A stretch of 64,000 nucleotides of DNA from Rhea pennata (taxonomy: Eukaryota; Chordata; Aves; Rheiformes; Rheidae). The notes under the pieces were generated by a model. It was given only the letters and a program-made list of their open reading frames with translations. It did no database searches and was not told the DNA's origin. Of this stretch, positions 1 to 11,927 are shown piece by piece. The translations under genes were made by a program, and so were the position numbers. The stretch is taken from contig NC_084702.1 in NCBI RefSeq assembly GCF_028389875.1, positions 73,009,582-73,073,581 of the forward strand. Reading direction: 5' to 3'. Every line of letters begins with the position of its first letter. The stretch's first letter is position 1.

Positions 1-415
1 AGGTTTATGGTTCGCAGAGCAACAGCCACATTTGCGTGTTCATCATAAAAACACAGGAGCATTCCTCCCCATTTGGGTTGGAAATCTAATGCAAAGTAAG
101 ATGCACCTGTAGATGTTCTGAGAGTTGTATTTCTGCTGCACAGGCAATGAAAGAGAAATACTGTGGGAAGAAGGATTTGGCACTGTACAAACCTGGCTTT
201 TTTTGTACTGTTTTCCTCTTTAAAATGTGAGCATTTAATGAGCTGTTCTGAATCATAATGCTTTATGATGTTTCCTGTTACCTTAGTGACGGACTACAAA
301 ACTTCTACGTTGAGAGTGTATAAACTCCACTAGATTCTTCTGTATTTAATTATGAGCTAATGCTTAAAGTTTAAAATAAATTTTCAAAAGCACCTTAGTG
401 GCTGAGGAGCCAAAT

Positions 416-592
416 TTCCAGAAACCCTTAATTGTACACACAAGATTAAGGGAGTGTCATCATGGCACTATGCAGCACCAGACCAAGATGGATTTAACCA
501 AGATGGATTCCAGAAACCCTTAATTGTACACACAAGATTAAGGGAGTGTCATCATGGCACTATGCAGCACCAGACCAAGATGGATTTAACCA
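416..592. repeat. Perfect 85-bp direct duplication, 92-bp period
   Basis: The block 416-500 is repeated base for base at 508-592, with only seven bases (501-507) between them. The junction contains the partial motif 'ccaagatggatt', which also occurs near the end of each copy. This suggests microhomology-assisted template switching. The two copies show no difference by eye, so the duplication is recent or still polymorphic. It lies in presumed intron and has no visible coding content. Confidence 0.95.
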
Positions 593-1009
593 GCGAGGGC
601 ACAGTTCTGCCCTGACACAGTTGTACTGGTTTGATCCCAGTGGTACCTAACTCTTAGATAGTTTGGGCATCTCCATACTGCTCTCTGTTAAGCTATGTTT
701 GGAGGAGGTTTACATTAAAACCGGATTTCCTTATTGAAATAAAAGCTTAAGAGATTACCTAGTTTGTTCTCTCTATTTTTATTTCTACCTTCTAGAACTG
801 GCCCTGCCTTCAACAGGCCCAGGATGCCAATTATTTATGTTTCCTGTGCTGATGAAATTTCTGGAGACTTAGTTTGGTGTTTAGTTTCACCAGTCTTTAG
901 CTACATAAATAGCTGGACCTCTAATCTAAGCTTGTAGAGTAGACTTTACACGTTTTCTTCTCCCAGAATGAAACATGCAGACTTTCAAGCTGATGAATGT
1001 TAAATAAAA

Positions 1010-1028
1010 TACATATACATATAACATA

Positions 1029-1065
<37 letters not shown>

Positions 1066-1070
1066 GTATG
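1010..1070. repeat. (AT)n microsatellite
   Basis: A run of alternating A and T, interrupted by a few C bases (tacata units), spans about 60 bases and ends in 'tatgtatgg'. It is a simple dinucleotide repeat, likely length-variable. Confidence 0.95.
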
Positions 1071-3475
1071 GGGGAAGTGTCAAAACCAGACTTAGAAAAG
1101 AGATAGCTTTCCAGTCTGTTGCGGAGGTGCTCACTGACTTTTTAACATACTTACAAATATAGCAAAAAGGTGAAGACAGACTGAATTATCCTTAAAGGGA
1201 CAGTTGCCTATCTTTCAAGAGGATTCCAAGTAGATTATTTCCTTCTTTCAAGAGGATGAAACATCATCTAGCACTGATAGAACATTTTGATTGCTTGAAT
1301 CAACATTTATTCATGAAAAGTTTCTGTATGTAGTTGATGTCCCCAGAGCTGGTACCTGGGGTATTTTTTCTCCTGGGGAAAGGTAAACAATATGAGAGTA
1401 CTCTTTGATTGTTAATTTGTATTAAGAGTGTTCTGTATTCACAAGCCAAGTTTGCCAGGTCAGTTTTCATGCTTGAAATGTCCTGACTTTTGAGTACCTG
1501 TAGCCTTGATTTCGTGTAAGCCTTAAAGTGTTATAATAATAATAATGAATCCTGTTTTTACTTACACGTGTATTCAGCTCATGCACAGAATACATATGCT
1601 GTTTTTCAGAGAATGTTGCATTTCAGGATTTGAGCGTCCTGACTGCATCTCTTTAAACATTCAGATACAAGTAAACTGTGAGAAAATTGTCTTTCTGAGC
1701 TTCAGACTGGGTCTACTGTGTTGCCTCCAGCCAGATGCTGTCAGATGTTGCCTACACAAACTGGGACAACCCATTATCATGGGATTAAACACTAAATACC
1801 TGCAAGGAGCATTCTCTTTATCAGATAGCGCTCTGTTAGCATAGTTCATTCACTTTATTGCATATATAACTGTGGTGTCAAATAGACTGATTTACAACAC
1901 CTGTTCTTTTACCTAATCTTTGCTATTTGCTGCTCTTGTAATCTGCCAAATCATTTAGCCTTCCTGATAGCAGAAATGCTGTAAAAATTAGATAAACTTG
2001 CCGAAGAAATGAACTCCAACGTACTGCTGAAATGTAGGGCCTGCACGTTTACTGTAAATGCACTGACTGGTCTGGTTTCCCCCTACCTAATCTGTGATTG
2101 AATGTGGCTGCTGGAGAAATTGAAAATTTTGTGATAGCACTAGAGTCAGAGGAGATAAGCATTTGTATGCTAGACTAGATTAATCTAAAAAGGAGTTTTA
2201 GGTGTGGCTAATGAAACCAGTGTATGTGTTAACTGGTTTTCTTTGGGGTTCAAAGCATCTGTGTATATCTATATAGAGCCTAGTCCAAAACTTTCTGTAC
2301 GTGGAAAGCGTGTCTAAATAGTTGTGTGCTAGTTTTCACTAGCAACGTGACTTTCTCCATCTTCGATTAGAGAGATCTTTAAAAGGCCTTAGTTTTTAAA
2401 GGGTGCTTTCTAAATGCAAACAACCCTTTAAATCGTGTTGTCCAACTACCCGAAAAACATTTGTCCTTTTGAAATTCTTGATTAGGATAACTGTAATGCA
2501 TCGTATTTGAGGGAGATTAGCCATCTATGTAGTCTAGCTGGAACAGAACTACCTGCTTTTGCTTTTGTTTTGAGTCACTCGTCTCTGGTTTTATTGGGGC
2601 TGATTTGAACAGATGAATAATACAAAGACACCTAGACAAGCTAAAAATGCGAACAGGAATTTTACAGAATGAGTTTCTGATTGGGAGAAATGTAAGTTGT
2701 GTATCTGAGGGAAAATAAACCAATCTACAGGTAGTCAAATAGTAGGGAGAGCACTGTAATGCAGTAATAGTGAATAGTGAGAAGGAGCAATAAAAATTGT
2801 TGAAGGAAATGAAAGTGTTGAATTTCCAGTGCAATCATAGCATCAGAAAGCTCTAATGATTTATCGTTAAGACCGCTATTAACTTATCACTAGCACAGTT
2901 AACTCCTCTGAGCTAAGGAAGTCTTTCAGAGGCTCTGACACAACAGTTGAGTTACTATGAGTTTCTTGACTAGCTGGAATGTAATTCTCACTGCTGGAGC
3001 TAATGAAAGAGTGAATGAAATGTATGTAGCACAGCTTTGCTAGTTTAGGCAAGAAAGCTGCTTTGCGTGATGTTAGTGGACAACATAGGTGATGCGCTCA
3101 GTGGTGGTCTGCCTCTGGGAAATACATTGACCTTTGCTAATGTTTCACCTCAGTAAAGTGTTGTGGATACTTGTACTTAAGAACTTTTCATTTCACCCTA
3201 TTTTAGGCACGTACTCCAGCTGGCTAGTTGCTTAGTCTTCCTAGGCTCCCTCTGTCCAGAATGAAAAAAACAGAGGCTTTTTCATAGGGACTCGAAACAG
3301 GAGTCTGAGATGTTCCCTTACTGTGTGGAGGAGCTACTCTTTCTACCTACAGTAGAGGGAGCCTGTGAAAACGAACCAGCTGCACTGAGGCCTAGGGCTG
3401 GGTGCTGTGAATAATCTGTGTGTGCAAGTCATTGAGGGGACTTTGGGGTAAAACTCTTGAGTGATATCTCTGAGA

Positions 3476-3592
3476 TTGGAGAACAGCCTCCCTGGGGAAG
3501 CAGTGGAACCAGTATTGTTTAAGACATTTAAAATTGGACAGGAGAAAATATATTGTAATGATCAATCCTGTGCTGGTATTTAGATCAGGTCT
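3476..3592 (+). mobile_element. Ancient CR1/L3-like LINE 3' fragment
   Basis: The stretch reads like the end of a LINE ORF2 plus 3' UTR: 'ggagaacagcctccctgggg', then 'cagtggaacc', then 'gatcaatcctgtgctgg'. This word order is the one I recall from old CR1/L3 3' ends in turtle, crocodile and bird genomes. It is strongly decayed, with no open frame and no clear target-site duplication. The identification rests on remembered consensus and needs a repeat search. Confidence 0.5.
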
Positions 3593-4314
3593 TGTCTCGT
3601 GTGAATATTAATAGGAAGTCTCTGTCTAAAGTAACTGCCATTATTCAGTGTGCGTTACTAGCTAACATTCGCTTGCAACCTTCCTCCACATCTGTACTCA
3701 CACTTAAAGGACAGTTTGAGTAATGTTTAGCATCTTTGCCTTCTCTCTTGGTGCCTGAAGCGCTGATTTTGTGTTGCCTTGCTTAGATTGTATTCCTTCA
3801 GTGCTTCCACCAGACAGATTCCATATAGTGGGTAGAGATTTACAGGAAGCACGTGTAGTTTGTGGCAATAATAATAAAGGCTCCTGCTGTTTTCAAATCC
3901 CTGGGAAACTAAATCAAGTGTAGAGTCTCTTCAAAAAAGTGCAGCCTATGTATAAGTCACTTTACTGTTACCTATGTGGGTCTGTGTTGTACCTGTTCTG
4001 TGTATTTGGCTGTCATATCTTTGAGTTCTGTCCTCAGTCTCCAGAGTGCGACTAAGACATTATACACCTCAAATGGAAAATCTGATGAAACAGCTTAAAA
4101 TAAACTGTGCACACGTGCTTTGCTCAACTCTTTTCACAACTCTGTGTCGCTATTCCTCATAGGAACTCATATAGCCAAACTCTGCCTGTTCCTATGGCAC
4201 CCATTGGGCAAATCTAGGTGTAGTCTGACTTGTGAGGGTGGAAAGATTGGATTCAATTTCTGTGTGATGCCGAGATGCTTAATGGAATGCCTTTTTCTTA
4301 ATATGTTTCTCCAG

Positions 4315-4528
4315 GTATGAAGCCTCTCTTCTTGACCTCGTTGAAGCTATGAGTCCCATATCTGCCCCAGGAAACCTCAACAAAGAATCCCGTGACAGGA
4401 GCAAAATGCATACACCTCACCATGTGAGCCACAGGCCGTCGACTTGGTACCAGGCCCCTCAGAGTTCCAGAAGCAGAACAGATGAGCTAGAGGAGAGCCG
4501 GCTCCTTGAAGAGATTTTCTTCATTTGA
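4315..4528 (+). CDS. Terminal coding exon of an unidentified protein (C-terminal 70 residues)
   Basis: The exon starts after the acceptor 'tatgtttctccag' (AG at 4313-4314), with one base before the first full codon at 4316. It stays open for 70 codons to TGA at 4526-4528. The encoded tail begins YEASLLDLVEAMSPISAPG and continues as a hydrophilic Ser/Arg/His/Glu-rich stretch. It ends with a charged run, then EEIFFI at the C terminus. The start helix-like segment followed by a disordered tail is typical of a protein C terminus. The last residues (Phe at -2, Ile at 0) fit the loose class II PDZ-ligand pattern, which may be chance. No catalytic domain is visible and I do not recognise the family. 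Balanced codon content, unlike the surrounding A/T-rich DNA, and the sharp acceptor support a real exon. Earlier exons lie left of the window or were not found. An alternative is a chance open frame after a cryptic acceptor. Confidence 0.6.
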
Positions 4529-5997
4529 TAAGGCTTATTGGTGTACAGCCCTTCTGTAGAATTTTTAGAACGTTTTTATTTTTGATTTGTTTGTTTCAAA
4601 GTATCATTTTTAAATTATTTGGTTGACAATTGTCTGCCCTCCTCTAAAACATAGCTAATTAGCATTCTGTTGCATTTGGGATTTAGCAATCATGTTGCAG
4701 GAACGTTTTTGGGATAGACCAGTCAGGAAGTTTTAACATTTTTTTGTAAACCTTTCACATGCCAAGAAATCATTCTAATATAGAATTTTTTTTAATGCAC
4801 AATTTTTTCTAATAGATTGAAGTCACAGTTTAGCCAGCCTCATATTGAAAATGTATTTCATTATTGATTTTTAGCTCTGAAGCAGTTTGCAAGAACTGCC
4901 TAACGGTCAAGAACCACCACATTCCAAGTAGATTATTTTCTAATTAAACAACAGCCTGTTTAAAACGGGGCATATTGTAAAGGTACAAGCACTTTACTAC
5001 TTTTCCTAGTTGTTCTATGATCTACTTTTGCCTTCAGCATTCTAATATTTACTATGCTAGGACTTCAGGATTATATCCTAAGCTCAACTATACAGTGTCT
5101 AATAACATTAATAGATGTTGTTGCAGGTTGATGCTCTAGGTATCCATTCAAAATGTATTCCTCCTTAAATCAGCGCTATTTGACATAGTTTATATGCTGG
5201 GAAACCTAACCCTGAAATAGCAGAACACACTCTGACGTTGTAGTGATCCAAAACTTAGTTTATACACTTTTCAAGATGAAATATATAGTAGTTGTTGGAT
5301 AAGAGCAGTCTTCAGACATTTTCCCTAACTTGCACTATTTTGATCTTTTATCCAAGCTCTATTGTAAATAAGGCAAATCAGTAATTATTTCCACTAGCAT
5401 CTCGCAATGCACATTTCCCTACTGGCTTTAATTATTCATGCTGTATCTATTTCAGTTTATTTAAATGCACTTCCATCTACTGCATGCACTTGGTTATTTA
5501 AAGAAATGTGCAGAACTGGTAAAAATGACTGCAGATTACAGGATTGATGGTCATTTTCTCCACAATGCAATGTTCATATTTTATTGTAACAGTAGCCACT
5601 GGCATGTGGTCCTAGAAATATGAGGCTAAAATACTCATTTTGCACAGTCAAATTGCAGTGAGGGAAAGGTAGAATTGTGCCAGTATGGGCAAGTTCTAGG
5701 CCATTTGCTCCCAAACACCACTTCATGGGCCAGTACAGCTTTTGTGACAGCGTCTTTAGGCAGCACTGCTTATCTTAATGGCAGTGAGTATCTGTGCTGA
5801 TCCTTGGGGTATCACTGTTTCCTGCCTGCCTCCGACTCGTTTGCTCTTGTGCAGTAGCTCTCATGAAGTACTCCCGTGCTTTGCAAGGAGCTGTCAAGAT
5901 TTGGCAGTGGGGCTCACTGTGTGTCTCTGAGGAGAGCATGCATGATACAGTTTATAAAACTTATAACCCTAGCAGCACAGTGCTTTTATAGCAATGA

Positions 5998-6003
5998 AAT
6001 AAA
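5998..6003 (+). promoter_or_regulatory. Candidate poly(A) signal AATAAA
   Basis: Canonical hexamer about 1.47 kb after the stop codon. It is followed by a purine-rich stretch and then by 'gttattctgtgct', a possible U/GU-rich downstream element. It may give the shorter transcript form. Confidence 0.35.
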
Positions 6004-7696
6004 GGAGGAATGAAGGGAGAGATGAACCTTAAGTTATTCTGTGCTATTTCATTCAGATCCACTCTTAACCACAAATTAGGTGATATCCTTTTCTTGCATC
6101 CCAGCTGAATTTTAAAAGCTACCTGAAGGAGTTTGAAGGGGAGAACCAGCGTTACTGGACCAGATGGCTGCTATGGAAAGGCCCTGCTTGGTCTTTCTGG
6201 CTGTCTGTAAAGTTAGAGTTCTTTCTAGTATGCTCATCTGCTGCTGAATAGCCCTCTTGGTCTACTCCCTGAGCCTTCTAGGGCACAAATTTCTGGTTAA
6301 AATTCCAAAGACAGTAGGTGCCCTGTCCAAATACAGTAGTTGGGGGAAATAGTTTTTCTCACTCAGTGTGTTTCTGTTGGCTGAGTTTTGGGAATCAAGG
6401 TGAACGTATCCTCCTCCTTTAGGAGGACAGGGAAAGGGAGAAGGAAAGAGGAGAAAAATTTACAAGGAGCAGCAGAATGAAGAAATGACCAGCACATGGA
6501 TTTCAGAGGTTTTTTTTTATTTTTATTTTTATTTTTAAGGTTTGGCAGTTGTAAAGAAATAGTTCTCCAATTTCAGTCCAATCACTTTTCTTCTCTTTTC
6601 CAGTTTGACTGCAACTTTAATTGCCTTTTCTAATAAGTACTAACTGACTTCTTGAAACAGCAAAAAATATATATCTGTATCTCTGAAAAAGGTGCCTTTG
6701 TGTACACATTCCAGAACACTGCATGGGAGCGTTATGTTCTTTGGTTCTTTGTGGGTGCCAATGTTTAGCTACTTTACAATTCTTTATGATCCATTTTGTG
6801 TAATACTGGTGACTTTTGACTTGAATATATATTTTAGTTGTAACTCTTTTTAAAAGGACATTGTCAAGACTGTGGGCTCTGTGCTCCAGGTGCTGTCCAT
6901 CAGTCAGAGCTACATGGGAGACATACCTTTATGTTGTAGCCAAGAATTCTAGAATTAAGTTGGCTGAAATATCTGATGAGTAAAAACCTTCATGTTTTAA
7001 CTATCTCTGAAATGTGAACCAAGAAACAAGAGCTATTAATTTGGTAGACTCTCTGAAAAATCATTTTTTATAATACAGGCTCTTGCTCTAGTTATCAGCA
7101 GCACATTAGAAACAGTGTTTAGCAGTCAGTGCAAGCAAAGATATTTTGCCATGAGGCACTACAAAGTTGAAGTTATTAAAACATTTATAGCCTTAGAAAA
7201 AAAATCAATGATTGTCAAATAGGAAAGGACAAAATCAGTAGTTGGAACTGGGAGGGGAATTGTTTTCCATCTGCTAAAACAGTAGAGGAAATGCAAAAAT
7301 TAAACTACCAAAAGCAATCACTTGACAGTGTCCTTTTACGTTTAAGCTCCTATATTAGGAAGCTGCCGCTGGGGAGTTAGTCCAACCGTAGATTGTTTGT
7401 CTAGAGTGTTCCCAGTTAATACGCTTCAGCTACATATCAGGCTGTGTTTTACGTGAGACTGTGTGGAGTAATATGACTTCTGCTAAGGCTGCTACCCATA
7501 CTTTCACTTTGTGTTTTTCCTGAATGGCTTGTGTCCACACACTTGCCATGTTTGTGTGGTTGTCTCTTTTGTACACCTTGCACACAGTGGACCTGTAACA
7601 ATCACACTCTTTCGACTTTTAGCCTTTCCACTCCCACTGTTGAGTCCCATCTTAAACCCAAACATATATTAATATATGTATGTGAGGTTTTAATGT

Positions 7697-7702
7697 AATA
7701 AA
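7697..7702 (+). promoter_or_regulatory. Candidate distal poly(A) signal AATAAA
   Basis: Canonical hexamer about 3.2 kb after the stop codon, followed by 'gggagtttcattttatc', a reasonable GU/U-rich downstream element. A CR1 insertion begins about 150 bp further on, which fits the end of a transcribed unit here. Confidence 0.35.
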
Positions 7703-7850
7703 TTATCTGGGAGTTTCATTTTATCTTCCAGATCTTCATTTATTTGAATTATCTTGTATTTTTTTTATCCAGCTCAGATATAGTAGTTACTCAGATGTAG
7801 TAATTACCACTGACAGTATGTTCCAGTTGCCACATCATCATATCATATTG

Positions 7851-8552
7851 ACCTGCTGGAAAGCAGCTCTGTGGAGAAGGCTGTGGGAGTCCTAGTGAAC
7901 AAGTTAACCATGAGCCAGTAATGTGCCCTTGTGGCCAGGAAGGCCAGTAGTATCATGGAGTACTTTAGGAAGAGTGTTGTCAGCAGGTTGAGGGAGGTTA
8001 TCAGGTAATCCTCCCCCTCTGCTCAGCCCTGGTGAGGCCAACCTAGAGTACTGTGTCCAGTTCTGGGCTCGCCAGTACAAGAGAGACATGGAACTGCTGG
8101 CGAAAGTCCAGTGTAGGGCTATGAAGATGATTAGGGGACTGGAGCATCTCTCTTATGAGGAAAGGCTGTGAGAACTGGGCCTATTTAGCCTGCAGGAGAG
8201 AATTGAGAGGGGATCTTATCGATGTATATGAATATCTTAAGGGAGAGTGTCAAGAGGATATGGCTGGACTCTTCAGTGGTGCCTAGTGACAGGACAAGAG
8301 GCAATGGGCACAAACTGAACCGCAGGAAGTTCCGTCTGAATATGAGGAGAAACTTCTTTATTGTGAGAGTGACAGAGCACTGGACCAGGTTGCCCAGAGA
8401 GGTTATGGAGTCTCTTTCTCTGGAGGTGTTCAAAACACACCTGGATACAATCCTGTCTACCATGCTCTAGGTGACTCTGCTTGAGCAGGGAGGTTGGACT
8501 AGATGATCTCCAGAGGTCCTTTCCAACCTCAATCACTCTGTGATTCTGTGAT
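7851..8552 (+). mobile_element. CR1 LINE, 5'-truncated, broken ORF2
   Basis: A CR1 retrotransposon fragment of about 700 bp, sense strand. It holds the C-terminal part of ORF2 (reverse transcriptase side) and the short 3' UTR. The 3' end carries 'ggttggactagatgatctc' and 'ccagaggtcctttccaacc', then the tail 'ctctgtgattctgtgat', a hallmark of avian CR1. Compared with the sister copy at 46.3-46.9 kb, a CAA codon has become TAA at 7919-7921 and an Arg codon has become TGA at 8169-8171. These stops and the last open segment do not share one frame, so indels are also present. The final 82 codons (8222-8467) remain open and end in a Leu codon before TAG, as in the sister copy. The element cannot encode an active protein. 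Confidence 0.95.
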
Positions 8553-10714
8553 CATATATATATTCAATTTTCAATTTGCTTATATAGATGAGGAGTCAGT
8601 TTTAAACTTTCTCTTTCCTTCTAGGATATGGGTTTTGCAGTGAGAAGGCCCAAGACCCCTTTTGGAGCATTATGTGCAGGAGGAGGAGGTCTCAAGGAAT
8701 TGACTGGAGAGGAGAATGGGGGGAGCCAGCACCATGCATTGGGGCAGAAAGACAGAATGCAAAAGTAAAGAAAGCATAGAGATGTAGGTGAGATAGGACA
8801 AGGATACAAGGCAGAGAAGTGCAGTGAAGGATGACAGTTATAGGCTGAATGTAGCTGGATCAGATCTAAAGGTAAAGGAGATGAGTTGTTAAAATATAAT
8901 AAGCTGATGAGAGAGAACTTTGTGCTTATATTCTGGAGTGAGAAATCCTTTAAAATAGAGATTCCCAAAGGATGCATATGACTTCCCACCCCTTTTCCAA
9001 ATCATGTTGCTGAACTTAGGGAGCTGCCCAAAGGATACCTGGTAAATCAGAGAAAGAAGGAAATAACCCAACTTTAGCTCCTCCCTTCTACAGTAGCCAG
9101 ATAGAGAGGCCAGAACACAAGGAGGGTAGTAGGGTCAGTCCCAGTTAAAACCAACATATGGACTAGATTTACTTGACAGCAAAGGAGAGGATGATGTGGA
9201 CTTTGATTACAGAAGAATCTGAGTGTGGATTTAACAAGTCTGAATAAAGACTAAACAAGAAAAACAAAATTTGCAGTGATCCAACAAGTGCTAGAGGCAT
9301 GGTGTTAAGGAAGGAGAAGAAAGGGCTTAGCTATGCTTGAGGGAGAGTGAGCTTGAAATATCTAAAAGATATCCTTTGAAAGCACACATGAGCCCAGAGT
9401 CAGACTCTAAAAGCAGAGCTTTTCTGAAATATGACCTCTGAATGGTGTTTGAATTTGTACCAGCTGAGGGGGAGAGAGCACAGCCTAGTTAGTTAGAAAC
9501 CGTCCTTTTTACTGATACTAAATTCATGAAATTGTGTGCTAATTAGTATATGATTTATAAATTTACATAGCTGCATGCTACGTAAGACAACACAGAATAT
9601 TGAATGAGATGATTTAAAACCAGCAGGAGCACAGAAATCTGCTCTAGGAGGGCGACTGCTCTGGAAAATGCCTCTCCCAATTCAGAGTTGCTGGCTCCAT
9701 CTCTGCAAGTCTTATCTGCTCACTGTGACAATAAATCTTCCATTAGATCATGGCTCTTCTTATCTGTGGGAGAATGGTGATCATTGGGCAAGGTGTTTGG
9801 AAGCAAAAGCCTACTACAAGCAGCAAGAAACCGAACTTGATCAGTGCTGGTGCTTGACAACTCCCACAGTTGTGCTGTCACTGTGTCCCAACTGCAGCTA
9901 CAGAATGGGAATATGGGGGGAACGGGGTTTGATTCCCAGCTTTGGCAAGGCTTCTTTAGCCTATCTCCCTGGCTGTTAAAAGCAGCGAAGACATAAGGCA
10001 CTGGATATATCCACTAGCAATTTGTCTCAGAACGGTAAGCTGTTAGAGCAGTTGTTCTCATCTAAGAAGCTGAGATTCTCTTACATTTGAAGGCTGGAAG
10101 AGGCCATTTCAGTCCTTGGGAAATTAAACTGTTTCATGCCCCTGGTAGAGGAGAAACTGAAATGCCACTGGCAGATGAGGCCCTGACATATGTTAGGTGA
10201 GAGCTGCCCAGATGGTCCCAGCAGACAAACCATTCCACAGGCTACAAAGAGCAGTACATTTCTCGTTTCCTTAATTCAGGAGTCATTTTGAATACGTGAA
10301 CAAAACACTTCATTCGAACCTCAAAGAGGATACAATAACCAGCCTTAGACCACAAGTTCATTTTTTCTGGTCCTCTGTTTGCAAACAGGAGGAAAGTGAA
10401 ACATTAGAAAACAATATCCTTCCTGATTGCTTACTGGCAACTGCCTTAAAATCTTGAAGTGTGGATTTGGTTAGAACCACTTTCTCAACACAGATTGGCA
10501 AGTGTCATGAGCATAGACAGCAACAACTGTTGTCCTACTCTAGACTTGATGAGAAACAAGATCACTGAAGGTAGATTCAGAAACACAGAATCTAGTTCTT
10601 CTCAAGCTAGAGAAGTCTCACAGAAGATGTATTCAGGAGTCTTTTTCAGGAGACTGCTAATCTAATTTTGAAAGTCCTTACCAAAGTCTTCCATTGTTTA
10701 GTTATTCTTGCTGC
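8553..10714. other. Non-coding stretch, nothing recognised
   Basis: This stretch has purine-rich segments (8640-9500) and scattered open frames of at most about 120 codons with no family resemblance. I see no convincing exon, repeat or RNA gene. The purine richness gives long open frames on the minus strand (for example 8621-8989) that are best read as composition effects. Confidence 0.5.
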
Positions 10715-11020
10715 TAGGAACTTGCCTTATTCTGAGGCTGATTTTTTTTCTAACTTTGATTTCTAGCTACTGGACCTTGTTGTGCCCTGGGAAGCAAGGA
10801 TGCAAAGTTCCCTGTTTTCAGACAGTAACTACCCCACACGCAGTGATAAACTCCCTGTTTAGCTGCCTCCCTGTTAAGATGATGTTCTTTAAGCCTCGTG
10901 TCATAAGGTCTGTTTTCCAGCTCTTGGATCATTTTTAGACCTTTTTTGAACTTTCTACAACACATATCCATCTTGAAGGGTTGACACTAGAACATAATTC
11001 AGAATTCCAGTTACCACTCC
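10715..11020 (-). mobile_element. Ancient CR1/L3-like LINE fragment, ORF2 C-terminal region
   Basis: Read on the plus strand, the segments 'ggtctgttttccagctcttg', 'gatcatttttagacc' and 'cagaattccagttacca' follow the order of the reverse complement of CR1/L3 ORF2. They correspond to the region that in younger copies reads 'gtccagttctgggc...' down to 'atgattaggggactggag'. The part at 10755-10790 (ctactggaccttgttgtgccc) fits the region encoding the end of ORF2. Many substitutions and gaps are present and no frame is open. The call rests on word order and remembered consensus. Confidence 0.6.
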
Positions 11021-11581
11021 TGTGAACAGTAACAAAGTAACCTCGTGCTGCATGGTATTTCCCATCTGAAACTTTCAGGAACCTTACTGGGAGGTTTCAA
11101 GATGGGTACCTGCTTAAGATCATAGCTTAATTTCTTGAAAGTGGAAAGTCTGCGACTGAAACCAGCAGATTCTGCTACCTTTGGAAGAATTGAGGAGGGT
11201 GAAATAATGGGAATTAAAAACACTAAGGAGAAAAAAGATCAGGGAATTCAATTTGGGATGGGGAGTGAACTTGGGGTGTAGCATCTATGAACGCATCTAC
11301 ACCTTGAAAATAATCTGAAAGACACAAGGCTAAGGGGAAGGGGGAAATCCAGGCAGCAGAAACTCTCAGCGTGGGAAGAGCAGACAAAGCATGAGGTGAT
11401 GATATCTGATAGCAATGAGAACAGACCAGAACACTTGTGCAGGTGAGGAGGCAATGACATCTTCAAATTACACAGGAAATGGCTTCTTGTCAGTGAATCT
11501 GGTGCCCCTGTGTTTGCACTAGAGCCATCAGCATAGGGATCTCATTACCAGAGAGTTTACTGGCAGATTGGAGGGATTTCA

Positions 11582-11730
11582 GTGAGGAGCAATAAAAATG
11601 ATCAGGGACTGCTGGAATTGACATAATGAGGAAACAAGATGAGAAGAGTAAGATATTTATAGCTTGGGTGAGAGAGACAATTAAAAGGTGGGGTGGGAGA
11701 TGGACTGGGTGACCTGAAAGCCTTGTGTGT
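11582..11730 (+). mobile_element. Possible ancient CR1 fragment
   Basis: The words 'gaggagcaataaaaatgatc', 'agggactg' and later 'gagatggactgggtgacct' resemble in order the CR1 segment around the conserved 'atgattaggggactggag' and the 3' terminal 'ggactagatgacct'. The middle would be deleted. This is weak and could be chance in purine-rich DNA. Confidence 0.3.
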
Positions 11731-11877
11731 ATCTAATAAGTTCTCGTAGTCTGCTGTACAGAGGAGTTGAATTTACCAAGGCTGTCAATCTGACTTAACA
11801 GCCCTGACTTCCTATGTTGAAAAACTCAGGTGGGTGTACCCTGGCTGTACTGACACTGTCAGAATATCACTGGTATT

Positions 11878-11894
11878 GTTTTTGTTTTTTTTTT

Positions 11895-11924
<30 letters not shown>
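11878..11924. repeat. Poly(T) tract with a 28-T run
   Basis: A T-rich stretch contains an uninterrupted run of 28 T at 11897-11924. CR1 elements lack poly(A), so this is either a simple-sequence expansion or the tail of a minus-strand retrocopy. No retrocopy body with a poly(A) signal was recognised on its right side. Confidence 0.95.

Positions 11925-11927
<3 letters not shown>

Larger units (their letters stand above)
1..4314 (+). other. Presumed intron upstream of the terminal exon
   Basis: No convincing exon was seen here. All frames are broken by frequent stops, and the 99-codon frame at 1545-1844 has no coding character. The stretch contains an 85-bp direct duplication (416-592), an (AT)n microsatellite (about 1012-1070) and an old CR1-like 3' fragment (3476-3592). 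It ends in a pyrimidine-rich run and AG at 4313-4314, which fits the end of an intron of a plus-strand gene. Small internal exons cannot be excluded by eye. Confidence 0.5.
4529..7720 (+). other. Presumed 3' UTR of the terminal exon
   Basis: After the TGA the sequence becomes A/T-rich with T runs and no usable frame, as expected of a vertebrate 3' UTR. Two canonical poly(A) signals are present, at 5998-6003 and 7697-7702. The true end is unknown, so the UTR may stop near 6.02 kb or near 7.72 kb. No repeat copy was recognised between 4529 and 7720, in contrast to the sequence that follows. Confidence 0.45.

Noticed and set aside
8185..8536. Minus-strand open frames inside the 7851-8552 CR1 copy
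   Set aside because: Antisense shadows of the LINE ORF2 and 3' UTR.
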